Source: Phycisphaerae bacterium
GTDB taxonomy: Bacteria > Planctomycetota > Phycisphaerae > Phycisphaerales > SM1A02
Direction: 5' to 3'
Assembly: GCA_002718515.1 (NCBI GenBank)
Contig: PBEX01000012.1
Location: 1-18,452 of the forward strand
DNA length: 18,452 nt
Of the stretch, positions 1 through 5,191 are shown piece after piece. Numbering within the stretch: the first letter of the stretch is position 1; each line of letters begins with the position of its first letter. A model generated the notes under the pieces. It saw only the letters and a list, made by a program, of their open reading frames with translations, was not told the DNA's origin and did not search any database. Both the position numbers and the translations under genes were made by a program.

Positions 1-124
1 TATGCCCATCCTTGCCATCCCATGTAGCCACGACGGATGTGTCGAACAAAGCCTTGTTGTCCCAACCGCCAATCTCCCATGAGTAGTTGCTCGTCTCTAT
101 GTCTAGTGCCATTATATCTGTCAT
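1..124 (-). CDS. DEDD-type 3'-5' exonuclease-like protein, N-terminal fragment
   Basis: Only the first 41 codons are inside the window; the gene runs off the left edge on the minus strand. The translation begins MTDIMALDIETSNYSWEIGG and continues with VVATWDGKDGH. The ALDIETS string matches the ExoI (DxE) motif of RNase H-fold DEDD exonucleases related to the DnaQ and PolB proofreading domains. The following 'W..GGWDN..LF..SVVATWDG' pattern resembles predicted bacterial 3'-5' exonucleases of the RNase_H_2 type. The start could be the ATG at 124 or the ATG at 112. A purine-rich AGAGGA (125-130) touches the first and lies 12 bases before the second, while GGTGA sits further upstream. The metal-binding residues of ExoII and ExoIII are outside the window, so activity cannot be judged. 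Family assignment is inferred from the N-terminus alone. Confidence 0.5.
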   Translation of the reverse strand, partial: MTDIMALDIETSNYSWEIGGWDNKALFDTSVVATWDGKDGH

Positions 125-175
125 TCCTCTTCACCAATCCCCATTTGCTTCTGCCATTGTTTCACATCGAGTGAA

Positions 176-346
176 TTTCCACTGCTGAGAGCTCAAAGTG
201 CAACGACCCTTGGAATTGAGGGGAACCAAGTGAATTTAGGTCCACTTGCACTCATGCTCAAAGATTCTGACCCAAATGTCCAAATCGCAGCTGCTGGTGC
301 CATTTTACGCATCGATAAGGGCGATTCTGTTGCCGGAGTCCATTGA
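176..346 (+). pseudogene. 3' relic of a HEAT-repeat protein gene
   Basis: An open plus-strand frame ending at TGA 344-346 encodes FPLLRAQSATTLGIEGN, then LALMLKDSDPNVQIAAAGA, then ILRIDKGDS. The spacing of R.A.S...LG, LKDSDPNV and AA.AI is the two-helix signature of HEAT (PBS lyase-like) repeats. The frame has no ATG start before the repeat. Upstream it runs into the leader and first codons of the minus-strand exonuclease gene, where the translation (HYICHSSSP...CFCHCFT) stops looking like protein. I read it as the C-terminal remnant of a HEAT-repeat gene whose 5' part was deleted or replaced. The TGA stop lies inside the -35 box of the next promoter. A frameshifted but still translated gene is less likely. 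Confidence 0.5.
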
Positions 347-371
347 CAATATTCCCTTATCAAGGTACAAA
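343..371 (+). promoter_or_regulatory. Sigma-70-type promoter of the mre operon
   Basis: A perfect TTGACA -35 box (343-348) is followed after 17 bases by TACAAA (366-371), a four-of-six match to the -10 consensus. Transcription would start near 378, giving a leader of roughly 100 bases before the likely GTG start at 482. It is the best promoter-like sequence ahead of the seven-gene plus-strand run. Confidence 0.5.
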
Positions 372-410
372 ATACCCCCAAAGAAACGACTTAGGGTCTT
401 TTTTAATCAT

Positions 411-426
411 TGGTGAATGTTCACCA
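411..426. promoter_or_regulatory. Perfect 16-bp palindrome (candidate operator)
   Basis: TGGTGAA-TG-TTCACCA is a perfect inverted repeat with seven-base arms around a two-base centre. It sits about 35-50 bases downstream of the predicted start of transcription and upstream of the likely GTG start at 482. The short centre suits a homodimeric DNA-binding protein better than an RNA hairpin. No regulator can be named from the sequence. Confidence 0.4.
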
Positions 427-481
427 ACCATGTCCACCCCTAAGCGTCACTGATTTTAAGAGGTTTAAAAGAGGTAAACTC

Positions 482-1369
482 GTGCACATCTTGACAAAAA
501 TTTTCATCGTTCTCGTTACGCTACTTGCAGTTGCAATGGTGCCACTCGTAGCAACATTCACAATGAACGAAAATAGTTACCGTACGAAGTATCGCGCAGC
601 AGATGATCAGCGACGCGTTGCAACTGTCCGTGCTAAAGATGCAGAAACCGCTCTTGCTGCACAACGTATGCAACTACAACAAGAGATTGATTCAAGACAA
701 GGCACAATCGATTCACTTCGTAGTCAGTCTGCTCAATCCCTTGCAACAATTAGTTCACTAGAAGCTCGCATTGGAACACTTGAAGCACAAGTAGCTCAAA
801 GCAATGCGAACTTACAAACACTTTCAAACGCGAGTGAAGTCAACAGTGAGTTGAAGAAGCGATTCGTGAATGAAAACTACAACCTTAGAGAAGAAGTCAT
901 CGATTCAGAACGAATGGTGATGGAAATGGAAGATCAGCTTGAGCAAGCTCGCTACGAAGCAGATGAAGCACGCCGAGCATCTCAAAAATCAAAAGAAGAA
1001 CGATACAACATGGAGAAGCAACTCGATGCGCTCCAAGCTCGCATTGATGCGTATGTTTCAAAGTATGGTGAGTTAGAAGCTGTCACAGCAGTCGAATCTG
1101 GTATTGCACCAGACCGCACGATGACATCAACTGTGCTTACCGTTTCGCGAAACAATGATGATGTTCTTGTTGAGATTAACGCTGGCTCACGAGATGGCGT
1201 TCAAGAAGGTTGGATTATGACTGTTGGTGACGACGGCACTTTCCTTGGAAGACTCCAGATTGAAGATGTTGACATCAACCGATCAATCGGTCGAGTAACA
1301 CTCGAAGATGCTTCAAGAGGGCTAGTTGTGCCAGGTTCAACAGTCTTTGCGATGAAAGGAAGAAATTGA
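482..1369 (+). CDS. Membrane-anchored coiled-coil protein with C-terminal beta-rich domain (MreC-like layout)
   Basis: This 295-aa protein has no firm family name. From the GTG at 482 it has a short cytoplasmic start, one membrane helix (IFIVLVTLLAVAMVPLVATF, about residues 7-26) and a long Gln/Glu/Ala-rich coiled coil (about 30-200). A C-terminal domain (about 208-295) carries VLVEINAGSRDGVQEGW, FLGRLQIEDVD and SIGRVTLED, a pattern I associate with small beta-barrel modules. The open frame extends to TTG 410, but I chose GTG 482 because AGAGGT lies seven bases before it and the upstream peptide is unlike a signal. It is the first gene of the run and ends three bases before the next start. 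The N-in helix, coiled coil and beta-domain order is that of MreC, and its place ahead of mreB suggests an elongasome role. That role is inference. Confidence 0.75.
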   Translation: MHILTKIFIVLVTLLAVAMVPLVATFTMNENSYRTKYRAADDQRRVATVRAKDAETALAAQRMQLQQEIDSRQGTIDSLRSQSAQSLATISSLEARIGTLEAQVAQSNANLQTLSNASEVNSELKKRFVNENYNLREEVIDSERMVMEMEDQLEQARYEADEARRASQKSKEERYNMEKQLDALQARIDAYVSKYGELEAVTAVESGIAPDRTMTSTVLTVSRNNDDVLVEINAGSRDGVQEGWIMTVGDDGTFLGRLQIEDVDINRSIGRVTLEDASRGLVVPGSTVFAMKGRN

Positions 1370-1372
1370 CCA

Positions 1373-1558
1373 ATGGCTCAATTCGATACGCCAGTTTCTT
1401 CACATTCGCCAAGTCCTGATGTCTTCACGACGCTGTTACTCGTTGCTATGCTACTGCTTGCAGGCGGCGTAGCGTGGATGTACCTCGTCAATACTGAGCA
1501 CTCAAAACTTGACGATCGATCAGAGGGTGGTCCACTCGTCTTGATTGATACGCAGTAA
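1373..1558 (+). CDS. Small single-pass membrane protein upstream of mreB
   Basis: This 61-aa protein has one strong hydrophobic helix (about residues 18-40, LLLVAMLLLAGGVAWMYLV), a polar N-terminus rich in Ser/Pro and a short charged tail. No family is recognised. The ATG follows the preceding stop by three bases, and AAGGAAG lies ten bases upstream, so translation is probably coupled to the coiled-coil gene. That coupling, plus a non-random membrane profile, argues it is real despite its size. About 100 bases separate it from mreB. It could be a small elongasome or divisome accessory, but this rests on position alone. Confidence 0.65.
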   Translation: MAQFDTPVSSHSPSPDVFTTLLLVAMLLLAGGVAWMYLVNTEHSKLDDRSEGGPLVLIDTQ

Positions 1559-1613
1559 GTTCGCTTACTCATTCGCTCATAGGCTTAAAATCCCTTATCA
1601 TTCTTAAAGAAGA

Positions 1614-1633
1614 CAACTCGCAATGTCGAGTTG
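1614..1633 (+). promoter_or_regulatory. Stem-loop in the mreB leader
   Basis: CAACTCG (1614-1620) and CGAGTTG (1627-1633) form a perfect seven-base inverted repeat with a six-base loop, ending 25 bases before the mreB start. No T-run follows, so it is not an intrinsic terminator. It may be an RNA processing or stability element between the two leading genes and mreB. Confidence 0.3.
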
Positions 1634-1658
1634 ATTGTAGTGATGAGGAGTTCACGTA

Positions 1659-2705
1659 GTGTTTGACAAATTTTTAAGTTGGTTCAGTGTGGATATGGGG
1701 ATTGACCTAGGTACATGTAATACCCTTGTATGTGTTCGTGGTGAGGGCATTGTGCTCGATGAACCATCAGTTGTCGCCGTTAAGAGAAACACGAATAGAG
1801 TGCTGAATAATGGCAATGCCGTTGGTTTCAGCGCTAAAGAGATGCTTGGTAAAACCCCAGGCTCAATAACAGCGATTCGTCCACTGAAAGATGGCGTCAT
1901 CAGCGATTTTGAAATCACTGAGGCGATGCTGAGTTACTTCATTCGCAAGGTGAGTGGGCGTGGCAGAGTCATTGGCCCTCGAGTGGTCATTGCAGTTCCA
2001 TCTGGCATTACAGAAGTAGAAAAAAGAGCAGTGTTAGATTCAGCAGAACGCGCTGGTGCACGGCGAGTATATCTCGTAGAAGAACCAATGGCAGCAGGCA
2101 TTGGCGCTGGCTTGCCTATTGTTGAACCGACAGCATCGATGGTTGTTGATATCGGTGGTGGCACGACTGAAGTTGCAATCATGTCACTCGGTGACATTGC
2201 AACCTGCGAATCCGTTCGTAAGGCGGGCGATGACTTGGATGAAGCCATCATCAACTATATGAAAAAGAATTACAGTTTGACGATTGGTGAACAAACTGCA
2301 GAGCGAATCAAAATTGAAGTTGGCTCTGCGGCACCGATGAAGAAAGAAACGACAATTGACGTGCGTGGTCGAGATAACATTACAGGCTTGCCCCGAAAAA
2401 CAACTGTAACGAGTGAAGAGATTCGAGAATCGCTCTCTGAGCCAATTCAAGACATTCTCGATGTTGTCACGCGTACGCTTGAGCGTGCTGAACCAGAACT
2501 TGCAGCAGACCTCGTTGATAACGGTATTTGCATTGCTGGTGGTGGAGCACTTCTTCGCGGCATCGATGTTGTGATTTCGAATGCAACAGGGCTGGACGTT
2601 CGGATTGCTGAAGACCCATTAACTTGCGTTGCAAGAGGCACTAGCATTTATCTCGATAACTTAGAACTTTGGAAATCTGTCCTTGAATCTGACATGGGCG
2701 ATTAA
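1659..2705 (+). CDS. mreB: Rod shape-determining protein MreB
   Basis: MreB is the bacterial actin homologue that polymerises under the membrane and guides lateral peptidoglycan synthesis. The 348-aa product has the expected length and actin-fold motifs: phosphate-1 loop GIDLGTCNTLV (about 14-24), VVIAVPSGITEVEKRAV (about 109-125), phosphate-2 VVDIGGGTTEVAI (about 162-174), EEPMAAGIGAG and the adenosine motif GICIAGGGALLRGID near the C-terminus. The N-terminal FDKFLSWFSVD resembles the membrane-binding amphipathic segment. The GTG at 1659 is chosen because GAGGAG lies eight bases upstream. The phosphate-1 loop has Cys where Ala is usual (DLGTANT), a minor change. mreC- and mreD-like genes follow directly. 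The family call is secure. Confidence 0.97.
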   Translation: MFDKFLSWFSVDMGIDLGTCNTLVCVRGEGIVLDEPSVVAVKRNTNRVLNNGNAVGFSAKEMLGKTPGSITAIRPLKDGVISDFEITEAMLSYFIRKVSGRGRVIGPRVVIAVPSGITEVEKRAVLDSAERAGARRVYLVEEPMAAGIGAGLPIVEPTASMVVDIGGGTTEVAIMSLGDIATCESVRKAGDDLDEAIINYMKKNYSLTIGEQTAERIKIEVGSAAPMKKETTIDVRGRDNITGLPRKTTVTSEEIRESLSEPIQDILDVVTRTLERAEPELAADLVDNGICIAGGGALLRGIDVVISNATGLDVRIAEDPLTCVARGTSIYLDNLELWKSVLESDMGD

Positions 2706-2727
2706 CGCTTGATTCGTTTCTGAAAAG

Positions 2728-3612
2728 GTGAATCAATTTCTAACATTTCGAAGACCTGTGAAAGCATTGCCGGTTGTGGTAACCCTCACAATTGCAGTTT
2801 CACTTTTTCCGGCATCTTGGCTTGGCTGGACAAAAGATATTTCTGACTTAGTACGTGTCCCTGTGACGCCGCTATCTCATGTTGGCATTCTGCTAACAGG
2901 TTGGATGAGACCTGCTGCTCAATTCTCAGATTTGCCAACGGACCAAGATGAACGGAACACACTTGCTGTTACTGAACGAGAACACTACCGTCAGCTTTAT
3001 CACGCGCAGTTGTTGCGTTCCACTGAACTTGCAGACATTTTAAGAGAGTTTCAGCAATTGCCTGAGTCTGCACTGCGTAATCCTCTTCCGCCTGTTTCAG
3101 TACCAATTGACATTACTGGCATCAATCCCCATAACCCGTCTGCACCGGTTGAGTTAAAGCTAGCTCGCGGTGTCTATGAGCGTATCGCTGAAGGGGATTT
3201 AGCAATTGTAGGAAGAGATGTTGTGGGCCGAGTGACTGATGTTGGGCTGACTCGCATTTCACTTTTGCCAACCACTCATCCTAGCCATGGCCATGTCCGC
3301 ACCTCGATTGTTCCCGCACATCCACAATCTGGGCGATCACCAATACTTGCAACTGTTCTTGCATACGCAGATGGAAATCCATTTTTGTACGCTGAGTGCG
3401 CATCTTCACTTGATGTGCAGATTGGTGATTTAGTTGTGATTGATGATTCAAGTTGGTCGGAACATGCAAAAGGACTAATCGCGGGAAAAGTTACAGCAAT
3501 AAATCCCATCGATAAAGCCCCACTAAGAAGTGCGCTTGAGATTACACCAAGACGAAAACCAAGGGATGTCGCAAGAGTCATCATTCTTGGTAGCGCAGAG
3601 GGGACAGAGTAA
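2728..3612 (+). CDS. mreC: Rod shape-determining protein MreC-like
   Basis: MreC is the periplasmic scaffold linking MreB filaments to the wall synthases. This 294-aa product has a membrane helix (about 15-32), a helical stretch rich in Glu/Gln/Leu (about 75-115) in the coiled-coil position, and a beta-rich periplasmic domain. That domain carries GDLAIVGRDVVGRVTDVG, LTRISLL and a late repeat GDLVVIDDSS...GLIAGKVTAI, matching the two-barrel MreC pattern. The sequence is divergent, so identity leans on layout and its place between mreB and mreD. The GTG start at 2728 has only a weak purine tract (GAAAAG) directly before it. The stop abuts the ATG of the next gene with no gap. I see no frameshift. 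Confidence 0.88.
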   Translation: MNQFLTFRRPVKALPVVVTLTIAVSLFPASWLGWTKDISDLVRVPVTPLSHVGILLTGWMRPAAQFSDLPTDQDERNTLAVTEREHYRQLYHAQLLRSTELADILREFQQLPESALRNPLPPVSVPIDITGINPHNPSAPVELKLARGVYERIAEGDLAIVGRDVVGRVTDVGLTRISLLPTTHPSHGHVRTSIVPAHPQSGRSPILATVLAYADGNPFLYAECASSLDVQIGDLVVIDDSSWSEHAKGLIAGKVTAINPIDKAPLRSALEITPRRKPRDVARVIILGSAEGTE

Positions 3613-4182
3613 ATGCGAGTCATCGTGTTGTTTATTGTTGCTGTGCTCGCGCTCGCTTTTGACTCTGGCTTCTCAGGACTCTTTACTCTGAAGTCAATGG
3701 GGAATGTCACACCGGTTGCTATGCCATGCATCGTTGTATTCGTTGCGCTCTTTGCGCCTGAGATAACAGCGCTCATGACTGTGCTTTTGCTCGGAGTGCT
3801 TGTCGATTTGTCCCCAGGTTATGGTCACTTTTCTAATGGTGCTTATCTCATTGGGCCACATGCCCTTGGATATTTCATTACTGGTTTATTCATCATGAAG
3901 TTTAGGAATGTCGTCTTTCGCAGAAGAATTATCACGATTGTTGTGTTTGCGATGGGATGTGTTTTGATTACAGGTGCAGTGGAAGCGCTTGTACTCATCA
4001 TTCGTGGGTTCATGCCATGGACACCTCCGATAACAAGCGGTGGATTTAGGGCATTCTTAAAATTGATTGGAACATCGATCTACACAGGCATCTTCGCCGT
4101 ACCAATTGGGTGGTGTTTATTGTCTACCATAGGTGTATGGAGATTCCATTCACCAACTGGTCGAAGGGCAACATGGAGATGA
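3613..4182 (+). CDS. mreD: Rod shape-determining protein MreD-like membrane protein
   Basis: MreD is the small integral membrane subunit of the elongasome. The 189-aa product is strongly hydrophobic, with about five helices: 1-20, around 35-70 (possibly two), around 85-100, 110-135 and 145-170. It has short polar links and a basic tail (HSPTGRRATWR). The segment LLGVLVDLSPGYGHFSNGAY is of the kind seen in MreD proteins, where a 'G...D' element follows the second or third helix. The ATG begins immediately after the mreC TAA, so the two are translationally coupled. MreD sequences are poorly conserved, so the call depends on size, topology and position. Confidence 0.82.
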   Translation: MRVIVLFIVAVLALAFDSGFSGLFTLKSMGNVTPVAMPCIVVFVALFAPEITALMTVLLLGVLVDLSPGYGHFSNGAYLIGPHALGYFITGLFIMKFRNVVFRRRIITIVVFAMGCVLITGAVEALVLIIRGFMPWTPPITSGGFRAFLKLIGTSIYTGIFAVPIGWCLLSTIGVWRFHSPTGRRATWR

Positions 4183-4186
4183 GCGC

Positions 4187-5191
4187 ATGAGTAAGTGGTA
4201 TATCAAAGATGCAGGTTCTACATTTTTAGAACCACTATCTGATTTGAGAGCATCCTTCGAATGTCGAAATGGTGGTTTGACGATCCTAGAACGAATTGTT
4301 GCTGAGAGAGGTACAGAACCAGCTGGTTTTGTTTGCGCTGATCCGCTTCGAGGCGAAATGATTTCCGCTCGCACGGGGCTACTTTGTGTAGACAATCCAG
4401 AAGGCGAAGTGATTGAACATGAACAGGTGACTTTGTGGGGTGTACTTGATGCATTGCCTGAGAATCTTTCACGGGATTTAGAACTTGCTGATGCGTATGA
4501 GTCACGCGAAGAATTAACAGTTGTCGGAGAACATAGAATTGATGTTCACGGTTCAGCAATTGTCTTTCCAAATGTCGTTTTTGATGTCACGAATGGCGCA
4601 ATTCGAGTAGAAGAAAACGTCACAATAAAAGCTGGAACAGTCATCACAGGACCATGTTGGATCGGCAGAGATTCAACGCTTAGCGAGCAATCTGTAATTA
4701 AGGCAAACACAGTCATTGGTCCGGTTTGCAAGATTGGTGGTGAAGTGGGCGGAACAGTGTTCCAAGGATACGCAAACAAGGTGCACGATGGTCATCTAGG
4801 CGATTCACTTATCGGGGAGTGGGTCAATCTCGGAGCAGGGACAACAAACTCAAACTTACTGAACACGTATGGTGAAATCATTGTCAAAGACTTAAATGGA
4901 AAGCGTTATAAAACAGGGCGGTCGTATGTTGGCTGTTTCATTGGAGACCATGTCAAGACAGCGATTTGCACTAGAATTATGACTGGTACGATTATTGGAA
5001 CAGGCGCGATGATTGCATCTTCCACTCCAGTTCCCACCCCAACTGCAAGGTTTGCTTGGATTACTGATGGCGGAACTCGACCGTACAACATCGAAAAATT
5101 TGTGACTGTCGCCAAGACTGTCATGCAACGGCGAAATGTAGTGCTTCATGATTCAACGGAATCAGCGATAAGGCAACTTGCAAGTGAGTGA
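4187..5191 (+). CDS. Alternative GlmU-like nucleotidyltransferase/acyltransferase (left-handed beta-helix)
   Basis: The predicted role is in UDP-GlcNAc formation, the first peptidoglycan precursor. The 334-aa product lacks the classic GlmU start (LAAGxGTRM). Instead its N-terminal part has FLEPLSDLRASFECRNGG and LTILERI, as in the 'alternative bacterial GlmU' family. The C-terminal half is a hexapeptide-repeat helix: AIRVEENVTIKAGTVITGP, CWIGRDSTLSEQSVIKAN, TVIGPVCKIGG. It is followed by the loop GYANKVHDGHLGDSLIG, which holds a likely catalytic His, and NLGAGTTNSNL. The ATG at 4187 is preferred over GTG 4133, which would overlap mreD; GGAG lies eight bases before it. It sits four bases after mreD and overlaps polA. 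Substrate assignment is inference; a sugar-phosphate transferase of other specificity remains possible. Confidence 0.8.
   Translation: MSKWYIKDAGSTFLEPLSDLRASFECRNGGLTILERIVAERGTEPAGFVCADPLRGEMISARTGLLCVDNPEGEVIEHEQVTLWGVLDALPENLSRDLELADAYESREELTVVGEHRIDVHGSAIVFPNVVFDVTNGAIRVEENVTIKAGTVITGPCWIGRDSTLSEQSVIKANTVIGPVCKIGGEVGGTVFQGYANKVHDGHLGDSLIGEWVNLGAGTTNSNLLNTYGEIIVKDLNGKRYKTGRSYVGCFIGDHVKTAICTRIMTGTIIGTGAMIASSTPVPTPTARFAWITDGGTRPYNIEKFVTVAKTVMQRRNVVLHDSTESAIRQLASE

Noticed and set aside
193..381. 62-codon minus-strand open frame in the first intergenic region
   Set aside because: Antisense to the HEAT relic; no ribosome binding site and no protein-like pattern.
376..405. Possible terminator (AAAGA...TCTTTTTT) after the HEAT relic
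   Set aside because: Only a five-pair AT-rich stem with a long loop, and it would lie between the strong promoter and the first mre operon gene. The T-run alone is not enough.
3276..3776. 166-codon minus-strand open frame across the mreC-mreD junction
   Set aside because: Low-complexity Ser/Thr/Ile-rich shadow of the sense genes; no start signal and no homologous pattern.
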